Shown here in pieces: positions 1-6,099 of a stretch of 12,269 nucleotides of DNA. This DNA comes from an uncultured Collinsella sp. (lineage in GTDB: Bacteria; Actinomycetota; Coriobacteriia; Coriobacteriales; Coriobacteriaceae). A program made the position numbers and the translations under genes. The stretch spans positions 1 through 12,269 of the forward strand of contig CAAGCW010000004.1 of assembly GCA_900768435.1 (NCBI GenBank). The letters are read 5' to 3'. Within the stretch, counting starts at the first letter, position 1; each line of letters opens with the position of its first letter. The notes beneath the pieces were generated by a model. That model was not told the DNA's origin and searched no databases. It was given only the letters and a program-made list of their open reading frames with translations.

Positions 1-118
1 CCGGGCACCTGCGGGGGCCGCGGGGGCGTTCGGCTAGCTGCGGGAACGGCCTATCTGCTCAATATGTTCGGCTGAGATCGGAAATCAACCTTCTCAGCAA
101 AACACGCGAGAGGAGAAC
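1..118. other. GC-rich left edge and leader of the LysM gene
   Basis: The first 50 bases are extremely GC-rich (41 of 50 by hand count), after which composition falls to normal. One + frame stays open from base 2 to a TAG at 35-37 with an Ala/Gly-rich reading; it could be the tail of an upstream gene, but nothing identifies it. In mycobacteria the gene next to the LysM division protein is lexA, transcribed divergently, so I looked here for an actinobacterial SOS box (GAAC-N4-GTTC). I found only wrongly spaced GTTC and GAAC half-sites (28-31, 44-47, 66-69). An SD sequence, GAGGAG, lies at 110-115. Confidence 0.3.
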
Positions 119-121
119 ATG

Positions 122-571
122 ATGAACGTAACGAATATGGTCCAGGGAAACCTCGCCCTTAAGCTCGAGACGCCTGCAGAACCCACTTTTACGGTTGTTC
201 AGGGTGGCCGCTCCGGCTTTCAGCCTTTGACCGTAAAGCCTGCGCTCAATCAGCAGGCTGTAGTCGCGCCGGCCCGCGCTGCCCTGAAGGTTCCGACGAT
301 TGTCGCCGTCGCCGTTGCGCTTACGCTCTTCTTTGTCCTCGCTATGTCGGTCTTTAGCGCTCGTCACGCCGCGTATGCCGAGTCCGTTTCCAACATTACC
401 TACGAGACCATTCGCGTTCAGTCTGGCGATTCTCTTTGGTCGCTTGCCGAAGAATATCCAATCGAAGGCCTTTCCACGCAAGAGACTTCCGACATGATCC
501 GTAGCGTCAATCATCTGGAGCATGGTTCGCTCGCCGCCGGTGCGCATCTTAAGGTTCCTGATCGTTCGTAA
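122..571 (+). CDS. LysM-domain single-pass membrane protein, YneA/ChiZ-like
   Basis: About 149 residues. A long cytoplasmic N-terminus without recognisable domains (about 1-55) is followed by a hydrophobic membrane segment (about 56-79) and an outside C-terminal LysM peptidoglycan-binding module (about 97-147; it opens TIRVQSGDSLWSLAEEY and ends LKVPD). This layout matches the small SOS-linked division suppressors YneA (Bacillus), DivS (Corynebacterium) and ChiZ/Rv2719c (Mycobacterium). Those sit beside lexA and nrdR, and nrdR follows here after 51 bp. Function as a division inhibitor is inferred from architecture and position; I see no hydrolase domain and no clear LexA box. Two adjacent ATG codons exist at 119 and 122. 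I chose 122 because the AGGAG at 111-115 lies 6 bases from it but only 3 from the first. Confidence 0.8.
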   Translation: MNVTNMVQGNLALKLETPAEPTFTVVQGGRSGFQPLTVKPALNQQAVVAPARAALKVPTIVAVAVALTLFFVLAMSVFSARHAAYAESVSNITYETIRVQSGDSLWSLAEEYPIEGLSTQETSDMIRSVNHLEHGSLAAGAHLKVPDRS

Positions 572-584
572 TCATTATCGCGCT

Positions 585-628
585 GCGCATGGTACCCTTG
601 TTATCGTTTAAGAGGAGGTACCATGCGC
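585..628 (+). promoter_or_regulatory. 12-bp inverted repeat occluding the nrdR start codon
   Basis: GCGCATGGTACC at 585-596 is the exact reverse complement of GGTACCATGCGC at 617-628, with a 20-base loop (597-616). The right arm contains the nrdR ATG (623-625) and the last two bases of its SD sequence (AGGAGG, 613-618); the rest of the SD lies in the loop. There is no U-tract, so this does not read as a terminator. If it forms in mRNA coming from the LysM gene it would limit initiation on nrdR. It does not resemble the AT-rich NrdR box. The repeat is seen directly; the translational role is inferred. Confidence 0.5.
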
Positions 629-1066
629 TGTCCCAAATGCGGCAAGGCACATACCCGCGTCGTTGATTCCCGTATGCAGGAGTCAAATAACACCATTAAG
701 CGCCGTCGCGAATGTTGCTCGTGTAACTACCGCTTTACAACGTTTGAGCGATGCGAGGACCCTATCGAGGTCATTAAGTCAGATGGAACTAAGCAGCGGT
801 TCGATCGCAATAAGCTTCTTGTCGGCTTGATGCGCGCCACCATCAAGCGCGATATCGACACTAAGAAGCTCAATGAGATTATCGACGACATCGAGGTCGA
901 GCTGCGCTCTCGCACACTGACGGCCGTCACGTCCCATGAGTTGGGTGACATGGTGCTCAAGCGCTTGGCCAAGATCGACAAGGTGGCCTACATTCGCTTT
1001 GCCTCGGTCTACCGCGATTTCAAAGACGTCGATGAGTTTCTGCAAGAGCTCGACAAGCTAAGGTGA
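623..1066 (+). CDS. nrdR: Transcriptional repressor NrdR
   Basis: 147 residues, the usual family length. The N-terminal zinc ribbon has its two cysteine pairs in CPKCGK (residues 3-8) and CCSCNYRFTTFER (about 31-43), with the intervening VVDSR and KRRREC typical of the family. An ATP-cone domain covers about 47-137. NrdR senses ATP/dATP and represses ribonucleotide reductase genes by binding paired NrdR boxes; it acts in the cytoplasm on DNA. SD AGGAGG (613-618) lies 4 bases from the ATG, inside or beside the start-codon hairpin at 585-628. dut begins 4 bases after its stop, so the two are probably co-transcribed, linking control of dNTP production to dUTP removal. No ribonucleotide reductase gene is in the window. 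Confidence 0.97.
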   Translation: MRCPKCGKAHTRVVDSRMQESNNTIKRRRECCSCNYRFTTFERCEDPIEVIKSDGTKQRFDRNKLLVGLMRATIKRDIDTKKLNEIIDDIEVELRSRTLTAVTSHELGDMVLKRLAKIDKVAYIRFASVYRDFKDVDEFLQELDKLR

Positions 1067-1070
1067 TTCC

Positions 1071-1514
1071 ATGTCTAACATTACCGTCAACATAAAGCGT
1101 CTCGACCCCACCGTCGAGCTTCCCAAATACGCCCATCCCACCGATGCCGGCTTGGATTTGCGCTCCAACGAGGACTGCGTCCTGAAGCCCTTCGAACGCC
1201 GTCTGGTCTCTACGGGGCTAGCCATCGCCCTGCCCGATGGCTACGCCGGCTTCGTTCAGCCCCGCAGCGGCTTGGCCATCAAGCAGGGCCTGTCTATAGT
1301 CAACACGCCGGGCCTCATCGACGCCCACTACCGAGGAGAACTCAAGGTTATCCTCATCAACCTGGATCCCACCAACGACATCCAAATCAACAAAGGCGAC
1401 CGCATAGCCCAACTTGTCATCCAAGAAGTCCCTACGGTCAATCTCGTAGAAGTAGAAGAACTAGACGAAACCGACCGAGGTAAAGGAGGCTTCGGCTCCA
1501 GCGGCGTCGCCTAG
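1071..1514 (+). CDS. dut: Deoxyuridine 5'-triphosphate nucleotidohydrolase (dUTPase)
   Basis: 147 residues, typical of the homotrimeric all-beta dUTPase. It hydrolyses dUTP to dUMP and pyrophosphate, keeping uracil out of DNA and feeding dTMP synthesis. All five family motifs are visible: DAGLDL (25-30) with the metal-binding Asp, PRSGLA (64-69), GLIDAHYRGE (81-90) with the catalytic Asp, GDRIAQL (109-115) and the C-terminal glycine-rich arm RGKGGFGSSG (136-145) that closes over the substrate. SD AGGTGA overlaps the nrdR stop codon and is close to the ATG. I see no clean terminator directly after the gene; the next 463 bp is repeat-rich and convergent with the GT28 gene. Confidence 0.97.
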   Translation: MSNITVNIKRLDPTVELPKYAHPTDAGLDLRSNEDCVLKPFERRLVSTGLAIALPDGYAGFVQPRSGLAIKQGLSIVNTPGLIDAHYRGELKVILINLDPTNDIQINKGDRIAQLVIQEVPTVNLVEVEELDETDRGKGGFGSSGVA

Positions 1515-1548
1515 GGACGCACATATCCCTCCCGCCCGCCTCCCACAC

Positions 1549-1606
1549 ATATCATTCCATGCTCAAACATTCTCGCTGCGCTGCGAAACTGAGCGTGGAA
1601 CGATAT
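1549..1606 (-). repeat. Dispersed palindromic element, copy A (58 bp)
   Basis: It runs from ATATCATTCC to GGAACGATAT, so its ends are imperfect inverted repeats. Its reverse complement aligns along its full length with copy B at 1807-1873, the main difference being 9 extra bases in the centre of B. The shared 28-bp core lies at 1549-1576 and reads, on the minus strand, GCGAGAATGTTTGAGCATGG followed by AATGATAT. Short size, terminal symmetry and several copies in one gap suggest a REP-like or non-autonomous mobile element; no transposase is present here. Confidence 0.65.
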
Positions 1607-1707
1607 ATAGGGGTCTCCCACGGGTGAGCTACGTTTACTTGCTAGCGGCTACGCCGGGTTCGCCCCAGTTAGAGCCTGCGAAGGTAGAAACAAATAATCT
1701 AATAACA

Positions 1708-1754
1708 GTTAGTTGATACGACAAAGGAACTGTTCCTTTGTCGTATCAACTAAC
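1708..1754. repeat. 47-bp near-perfect palindrome
   Basis: Two exact 23-base arms (1708-1730 beginning GTTAGTTGATACGAC, and 1732-1754) are separated by a single T at 1731. As RNA it would form a very stable hairpin. Flanks are A/T-rich on both sides but without a strong run of T, so a two-way terminator for the convergent genes is possible but not typical. The sequence is unrelated to the neighbouring dispersed elements. A cruciform, a protein-binding palindrome or the footprint of a mobile element are alternatives. Confidence 0.6.
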
Positions 1755-1788
1755 CAGTAAGAATAATTTTGTTACAAGCAAGAAGCCT

Positions 1789-1891
1789 CCCGTTCGGGGC
1801 TCACCCATATCGTTCCACGCGCAGTTTCGCAGCGAGCGCAGCGAAGCGAGAATGTTTGAGCATGGAATGATATGGGTGAGCCCCGAACGGG
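1789..1891. repeat. 103-bp hairpin with 23-bp perfect arms around copy B
   Basis: Arms at 1789-1811 (starting CCCGTTCGGGGCTCACCC) and 1869-1891 are exact reverse complements. Inside them, copy B of the dispersed element (1807-1873) adds a further imperfect stem, so nearly the whole 103 bp can fold on itself. The outer arm sequence is absent from copy A, so it is either a longer version of the element or a second palindrome that copy B sits in. The 28-bp core is at 1846-1873 on the plus strand. Confidence 0.65.
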
Positions 1892-1913
1892 CGGGATTAG
1901 TGCGCCCTGCGCA

Positions 1914-1941
1914 GCGAGAATGTTTGAGCATGGGATGATAT
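1914..1941 (+). repeat. Dispersed element, copy C (half element)
   Basis: This repeats the 28-bp core of copies A and B with one change (GCATGGGATG instead of GCATGGAATG), in the same orientation as B and 68 bp downstream of it. Only the right half of the element is present; the left half (the CAGTTTCGCAGCG side) is missing, so it looks truncated. Like copy A it is bordered by GATATATAGG, where B has GATATGGG. Confidence 0.6.
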
Positions 1942-1977
1942 ATAGGCGGGTCGGGCCGGTCAGCGGACAGTAAATCA

Positions 1978-3279
1978 CTACCTGATATGCGCGGGTTTTC
2001 CGCCCCAGTAGAAGCGGCAGAAGGCTCGTTTGCGCTTTTGGGGTTTGCCTACGAGTTCCATGGTTGCGATGGCTATGTCTTCGGCTGCGTGGGGGCGGCG
2101 TAGTACTTCGCCGTTGATGAGTAGCGCTTTGAGTGATTCGGGATGGTCGTGCAAGTGACGTAGGGTAACGATGAGCTCTCGTGCGGTGGTGACATGCATG
2201 CTGGCGCCCATGCCGGTGAGCATGGTGGTGTTGGCCTTTTCCTGACCGTAGGACTTGCCCAGCAGAATCATCGGCAGGTGTGCGCACAGGCATTCGGTAA
2301 CAGTGAGTCCGCCCGATTTGAGAATTGCCAGGTCGCAGCCGTGCATGAGCGCTGCCATATTATCGACATAGTCCAGAACCGTGACGTTTTCGAGCTTCAT
2401 GGCGTCGAAGAGCGTTTTGAGGCGGGTAGCATATTCGGTGTCTTTGCCCGGCAAAAAGACAAAGTGCATGTCTTCGAAGCTGCGTAGGAAGGGGAGGGTG
2501 CGGTCCATCTCCGCGCGAAAGCGAACGTACGGTTGAGGCAAGCTGGCACCGGCCATTACCAGCACGACGGTCTTCTCGGTGGGGAGGTTGAACTTAGCTA
2601 GCTCTTCCTCGCGATCGTAATCCGTGTCGAATCCGGCGCGAATAGGAATGCCGGTAATGCGAATCTTTGTCTCGAGCACCTTGCGCGGACGCAGCGTTTC
2701 GGCCATAAATTCGTTGGCAACACAGAATAAATCGGTGTCCTTGTGGGGCCACCATCCCTCGACTTCGTAGTCGGTCGGTACGCAGATGACCGGATAATCG
2801 ATACCCGTAATTACGCGGGCGCCCACGGCAACATTGGCTGCTGTGATGTGCGTTGCAACCACGGCTATGGGCCTGCGGCTACGAATATATTCGTTGAAGG
2901 CGGGGAACATAATTCGCGACCATGCCGTTCCGCCACCCCAGAGAAGATGTCCCGTAAGCGTATATCGCCAGGTCAGGTCGTAAATGGGGCGCGTGGCTCC
3001 CGTAAAAGAAGCCGCGGTCTTATTGCCGTCGAATTTAATACGTCCAAAATCAAGGATATCGAGCACTTCAATCTCAATATCCTCGGGGATGCCATTGGTG
3101 CCGCGGATGAGGTCGAATGCCTGCGCTATCGCATTTGCGGCGGCCTTGTGGCCCGAGCCAACGGAGGCGTGCACGATGGTCACGAGAGGTTTTTGTTGAG
3201 CCAGGAGCGTGGTTTGCTCCGATTGGGGAGTGCTGTGCGTGAGCAGGGGAGCGTCGTCACTCGTCTGCGCCTGGTCCAT
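1978..3279 (-). CDS. GT28 family glycosyltransferase, MGDG-synthase/UgtP-like
   Basis: About 433 residues. The N-terminal MGDG-synthase domain carries the family loop ASVGSGHKAAANAIAQAF near residue 38 and TDYEVEGWWPHKDTD near 170-185. The C-terminal GT28 domain carries the nucleotide-sugar site LKSGGLTVTECLCAHLPMI and a GQEKAN motif. Relatives (UgtP/YpfP, plant MGD1) transfer glucose or galactose from UDP-sugars to diacylglycerol at the inner membrane face, making glycolipids and lipoteichoic-acid anchors; MurG is a more distant relative. The exact sugar and acceptor cannot be read from sequence. I chose the start at 3279 because an SD GGGGAG lies 7 bases upstream; an in-frame ATG at 3318 has no SD. 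It stands alone, divergent from trxB. Confidence 0.9.
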   Translation of the reverse strand: MDQAQTSDDAPLLTHSTPQSEQTTLLAQQKPLVTIVHASVGSGHKAAANAIAQAFDLIRGTNGIPEDIEIEVLDILDFGRIKFDGNKTAASFTGATRPIYDLTWRYTLTGHLLWGGGTAWSRIMFPAFNEYIRSRRPIAVVATHITAANVAVGARVITGIDYPVICVPTDYEVEGWWPHKDTDLFCVANEFMAETLRPRKVLETKIRITGIPIRAGFDTDYDREEELAKFNLPTEKTVVLVMAGASLPQPYVRFRAEMDRTLPFLRSFEDMHFVFLPGKDTEYATRLKTLFDAMKLENVTVLDYVDNMAALMHGCDLAILKSGGLTVTECLCAHLPMILLGKSYGQEKANTTMLTGMGASMHVTTARELIVTLRHLHDHPESLKALLINGEVLRRPHAAEDIAIATMELVGKPQKRKRAFCRFYWGGKPAHIR

Positions 3280-3397
3280 CGATAACTCCCCTTCAGCTTT
3301 GTAATACGGATTTATCATTGTAGTGCATGAGTGTCACGTTCACGTAAATTTGGGTACGAGCGCAAAGAACGACAACGTTTCGACGAAAGGACGCTTC
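3280..3397. promoter_or_regulatory. Divergent promoter region, GT28 gene and trxB
   Basis: 118 bp between two divergent starts must hold both promoters. On the minus strand TACAAT (plus 3317-3322) is a plausible -10 for the GT28 gene, about 38 bases upstream of its ATG, without a convincing -35. For trxB I see no strong -10/-35 pair. trxB has SD AAAGGA (3386-3391) 6 bases from its ATG. Confidence 0.35.
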
Positions 3398-4336
3398 ATG
3401 ACTACCGATAAGCCGATCGATGTTGCGATTATCGGTGGCGGCCCCGCGGGCTATGCTGCCGCCATTTATGCTGCGCGTGCCAACCTGACGACGACCGTGA
3501 TTGAGCAGGGCATGTCGGGAGGGCAGATCGCCACAACCAATGAGGTCGAGAACTATCCGGGTTTCCCGCTCCTGAGTGGCGCCGAACTTGGCGAGCGTTT
3601 TCAGCAGCATGCAGAGGGCCTGGGAGCACAGGTTACATGGAGCATGGTTACGGGTATCGATTACGATGCCGATGCAGCGTTGTTTACGGTGCATCACGAT
3701 ATGGGCGATACGCTGGCCTCGAGCGTTATCGCTTGCATGGGTGCCACGCCGCGTCCGGCAGGTTTCGCAGGCGAGGATACGTATCGCGGTCGTGGCGTTT
3801 CATATTGCGCAACATGTGACGGCATGTTTTTCCGCGGCAAGCAGGTTTTTGTAATCGGTGGTGGCAATTCGGCATGCGAAGAGGCGCTGTTCCTGTCCGA
3901 CATTGCCAGCAGTGTGACCATCGTGCTGCGCCGCGACCAGTTCCGTGCGCCCGATGGTGTTGTTCAGAAAGTACTCGCAAAGGACAATATTACAGTTAGG
4001 TACCAAACTAGTATTGTGGAGCTCTCGGGCGAAGCCATGCCAACGACGATTACCTTTAAGGACAATGCATCTGGGGAAACTCATGACGAGTCATTTGAGC
4101 CCGGCTCGTTTGGCATCTTTGTCTTTACGGGGACGCAGCCACATACCGAGCTTGTTGAGCATCTAGTCGACCTGGCGCCTGATGGCGGCATTCTGACTGA
4201 TGAATCCATGGCGACCCGCACGCCAGGTCTATTTGCCGCTGGCGATATCCGTTCCAAACGTTTACGCCAGGTTGTGACCGCTGTTTCGGACGGAGCCATA
4301 GCGGCAACGAGCGCATACGCGTTTCTCCGTGGATAA
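3398..4336 (+). CDS. trxB: Thioredoxin-disulfide reductase
   Basis: 312 residues, the normal length for low-molecular-weight thioredoxin reductase, which passes electrons from NADPH through FAD and a redox cysteine pair to thioredoxin. Visible features: FAD-binding GGGPAG (13-18), GGQIATTNEVENYPGF (41-56), the active-site CATC (137-140), NADPH-binding GGGNSACEEA (154-163), RRDQFRA (178-184), FAD-binding FAAGDIR (279-285) and RQVVTA (290-295). One oddity: the His that usually precedes the two NADPH-phosphate arginines (HRRD) is Leu177 here; both arginines remain, so NADPH use is still likely. The open frame extends upstream to 3323, but SD AAAGGA 6 bases before 3398 and the family N-terminus fix the start. 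No thioredoxin gene adjoins. Confidence 0.95.
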   Translation: MTTDKPIDVAIIGGGPAGYAAAIYAARANLTTTVIEQGMSGGQIATTNEVENYPGFPLLSGAELGERFQQHAEGLGAQVTWSMVTGIDYDADAALFTVHHDMGDTLASSVIACMGATPRPAGFAGEDTYRGRGVSYCATCDGMFFRGKQVFVIGGGNSACEEALFLSDIASSVTIVLRRDQFRAPDGVVQKVLAKDNITVRYQTSIVELSGEAMPTTITFKDNASGETHDESFEPGSFGIFVFTGTQPHTELVEHLVDLAPDGGILTDESMATRTPGLFAAGDIRSKRLRQVVTAVSDGAIAATSAYAFLRG

Positions 4337-4377
4337 GTACGATAATATATCTTATGTAAGGTTGTTATCAATTTACT

Positions 4378-4419
4378 AAATGGCGGGACGAAGCATCAGT
4401 GCACTGTCCCGCCATTTTT
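4378..4419 (+). terminator. Intrinsic terminator of trxB
   Basis: AAATGGCGGGAC (4378-4389) pairs perfectly with GTCCCGCCATTT (4406-4417) around a 16-base loop, followed by further T (run of five T at 4415-4419). It lies 42 bp after the trxB stop. The A-rich left flank is too short for a strong reverse-direction terminator. Confidence 0.88.
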
Positions 4420-4435
4420 CATGGCGGCTATGTGG

Positions 4436-4465
4436 TATACAAAACTAGATAACCTAGAATACAAT
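4436..4465 (+). promoter_or_regulatory. Possible promoter of the DUF1836 gene with an embedded motif
   Basis: TATACA (4436-4441) and TACAAT (4460-4465) form a weak -35/-10 pair with an 18-base gap, about 24 bp upstream of the start codon. The spacer contains CAAAACTAGATAACC (4440-4454), which recurs with one mismatch on the minus strand upstream of degV (6100-6114). A regulator bound there would sit between the promoter elements. The hexamers are only moderate matches. Confidence 0.35.
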
Positions 4466-4489
4466 ATAGAAAACGAACGGAGGCCTCTT

Positions 4490-5101
4490 ATGAACCGCGC
4501 TAAATACGTTATTCCGATGTCCGATTCGTCGGTCAGCATTAAGCCCGAGGATATTCAGCCCACGGTGCTACCCGATGCATTCATTCAGTCCGATATCGTG
4601 CGTAAACTCAATACGTTGAGTCTGCCGCGCTATAACCAGTTGCCCAATGTGACGCTCTACCGCGACCAGGTCATTGAGTATGTTGCGCTGTGGATGGAGC
4701 CGCTGTCCATTTGCGTTGAGCACCCTGTCATTACGCCATCGATGATCAATAACTACGTGAAGGTCGGCCTGGTGCCTGCTCCGGTCAAAAAGCAATATGG
4801 CCGCGAGCAGATTGCCCGCCTGATCGCTATCTGCCTCTTTAAGCAGGTGTTACCTATTGCTGCGGTGCAGGCACTCTTTAACATTCAGCGTTTGAGCTAC
4901 GATGCCCCGACGGCCTTCGATTATGTGGTCGATCAGCTCGAGGCATCGATTCGTTCGGCGTTTTCCGTCGAGCAGACGCCGGTTCCCGATACGGCGCATC
5001 AGGTAACGCGTGAGTCGCTGCTTGTGCGCAGCGCGGTTTCATCCTTCGTTTCGAAGGCGTACCTGATGAGCTATCTAAAGTTTAATGGGTTTAATAGCTA
5101 G
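4490..5101 (+). CDS. DUF1836 family protein, predicted HTH-containing
   Basis: About 203 residues. The central part matches the DUF1836 family closely: LPRYNQLPNVTLYRDQVIEY (about 40-59), then ITPSMINNYVKVGLVPAPVKKQYGREQIARL with the MerR-like helix-turn-helix look (about 84-114), then ICLFKQVLPIAAVQALF. The biochemical role of this family is not established; DNA binding is inferred from the HTH-like segment. The C-terminal third (about 135-203) is helical-looking and unassigned. The frame extends upstream to 4421, but SD GGAGG (4479-4483) 6 bases before 4490 makes this the likely start; the upstream stretch also holds the probable promoter. It is monocistronic and convergent with degV, with which it shares a terminator and an upstream motif. 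Confidence 0.85.
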   Translation: MNRAKYVIPMSDSSVSIKPEDIQPTVLPDAFIQSDIVRKLNTLSLPRYNQLPNVTLYRDQVIEYVALWMEPLSICVEHPVITPSMINNYVKVGLVPAPVKKQYGREQIARLIAICLFKQVLPIAAVQALFNIQRLSYDAPTAFDYVVDQLEASIRSAFSVEQTPVPDTAHQVTRESLLVRSAVSSFVSKAYLMSYLKFNGFNS

Positions 5102-5113
5102 CCGACGTATAAA

Positions 5114-5161
5114 ACGGGCGGAGCAAAGGGTCATCTGTCACTTTGTCCCGCCCGTATTTTT
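5114..5161. terminator. Bidirectional terminator between DUF1836 gene and degV
   Basis: ACGGGCGG (5114-5121) pairs with CCGCCCGT (5148-5155). An inner stem, GCAAAG with CTTTGT, continues toward the loop with small mismatches. Five T follow on the plus strand (5157-5161) and AAAA precedes on the left (5111-5114), giving TTTT on the minus strand. It ends both convergent genes. Confidence 0.85.
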
Positions 5162-5174
5162 GCTTGGTTGGACG

Positions 5175-6041
5175 TTATTGGCCCGAAGCCACGCCCATGC
5201 CGTAGCCGATAATGAGCCCATGCATTTCGGCATAGTATGAATCTAGCCCGTTACAGGGCATGATGATAGTCTTGGAGCTTGGCCAGCGCTCCACAATTCG
5301 GCTGGCAAGTGCTTGGGCGCCTGCCTCATTCTCGACATGGTCGATAACGACCTCGCCGCCCGTAAAACCTTCGGCTTCCATGGTGTCGATGATCTTGTTT
5401 AGCATCTTCTTTTCGCCACGCGTGTGCCCGACGAGTTCGATTTTACCGGCCTCACTCGCCGTGCCCAAAATGCGAATATTAAGCTTGTTGGCAATGACGC
5501 CGGCTGCCTTAGGAATACGTCCGGCTTTGGCGAGGTTTTCGTAATTGCATAAGCTGAAGAGGATTTTGCTGTTCTGCTCAAGGCTATCGAAGTATGCGCA
5601 AGCGTCCTCGAATGAGACATCCGGGTTGGTTGCAAGATAACGATCAAACAGCAAGAAGATCAGGTCCATCTTGCCGCCTGCTGCCCGCGAATTAACCAGG
5701 TGAATCTGACGATTGGGCTCTTCGGCAAGAACCATATCGCGAGCCGTGGCTGCCGCGTTGTAGCTGCCCGACACGCCCTCAGAGATCGGCATGCAGATGG
5801 TCTTGTCTGCCAATTTGAAGAGCTCGGCCCACTCCCCTACGCTGGGACAAGCGCTCGAAGAAGCGTTCGTCTCCGCCTGAACAGCGCAGTTGAGCTCATG
5901 TACATCGAGCGAAAGGTCATCGATGAATTCACGCTCCCCCACTCGAATTTTGAGGGGCGCAAATGCAAAGGTGGTATGGGGCGCGGTCGGTTGCCAATCG
6001 CGGAGGTTACAACTTGAATCTGAGATAAGTGCCCAGCGCAT
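5175..6041 (-). CDS. DegV family fatty-acid-binding protein
   Basis: 288 residues, the usual size for the two-domain DegV fold. It starts MRWALISDSSCNL (family form: I-DS--D), has SSSACPSVGEW near 61-71 in place of the common TSQPS-GEF segment, SEGVSGSYNAA near 89-99 (the SSGLSGTYQ-like lipid-head site) and LAKAGRIPKAAGVIANKLNI in the second domain. DegV proteins (FakB types) bind fatty acids and, in FakAB kinases, present them to FakA for phosphorylation. No FakA kinase (DAK2 domain) is in this window, so partner and ligand are unknown. SD AAAGGA (plus 6048-6053) is 6 bases from the ATG. It has its own promoter region with a long inverted repeat and shares a terminator with the DUF1836 gene. 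Confidence 0.9.
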   Translation of the reverse strand: MRWALISDSSCNLRDWQPTAPHTTFAFAPLKIRVGEREFIDDLSLDVHELNCAVQAETNASSSACPSVGEWAELFKLADKTICMPISEGVSGSYNAAATARDMVLAEEPNRQIHLVNSRAAGGKMDLIFLLFDRYLATNPDVSFEDACAYFDSLEQNSKILFSLCNYENLAKAGRIPKAAGVIANKLNIRILGTASEAGKIELVGHTRGEKKMLNKIIDTMEAEGFTGGEVVIDHVENEAGAQALASRIVERWPSSKTIIMPCNGLDSYYAEMHGLIIGYGMGVASGQ

Positions 6042-6070
6042 AGAGGGTCCTTTCTAATTGTTCCTAAACA

Positions 6071-6099
6071 ATTATAGCCTTCTTGCAAACCGAATGTAC
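6071..6099 (-). promoter_or_regulatory. Promoter of degV
   Basis: A perfect -10 TATAAT on the minus strand (plus 6071-6076) lies 30 bp before the degV ATG. The hexamer 17 bases upstream (plus 6094-6099, read GTACAT) is a poor -35 and overlaps the end of the inverted repeat at 6095-6133. A weak -35 combined with a palindrome at that spot suggests regulated activity. Confidence 0.6.

Larger units (their letters stand above)
1515..1977. other. Repeat-rich convergent intergenic region
   Basis: 463 bp between the ends of dut (+) and the GT28 gene (-). It holds three related copies of a dispersed palindromic element, an unrelated 47-bp palindrome and a 103-bp hairpin built around the second copy, listed separately. 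About 1607-1707 holds nothing I recognise apart from a GGGTGAGC at 1622-1629 that recurs in the hairpin arm. Short open frames here are made of the repeats and have no family resemblance. Confidence 0.7.

Noticed and set aside
27..70. Possible LexA/SOS box upstream of the LysM gene
   Set aside because: GTTC and GAAC halves occur but in the wrong order or 18 bases apart rather than 4.
1549..1941. CRISPR array
   Set aside because: Repeats are in mixed orientation, unevenly spaced and themselves palindromic elements; no cas genes.
1738..2293. Short open frames on both strands within the repeat region
   Set aside because: They are built from the palindromic elements, give repetitive Arg/Ser/Pro-rich peptides and have no SD.
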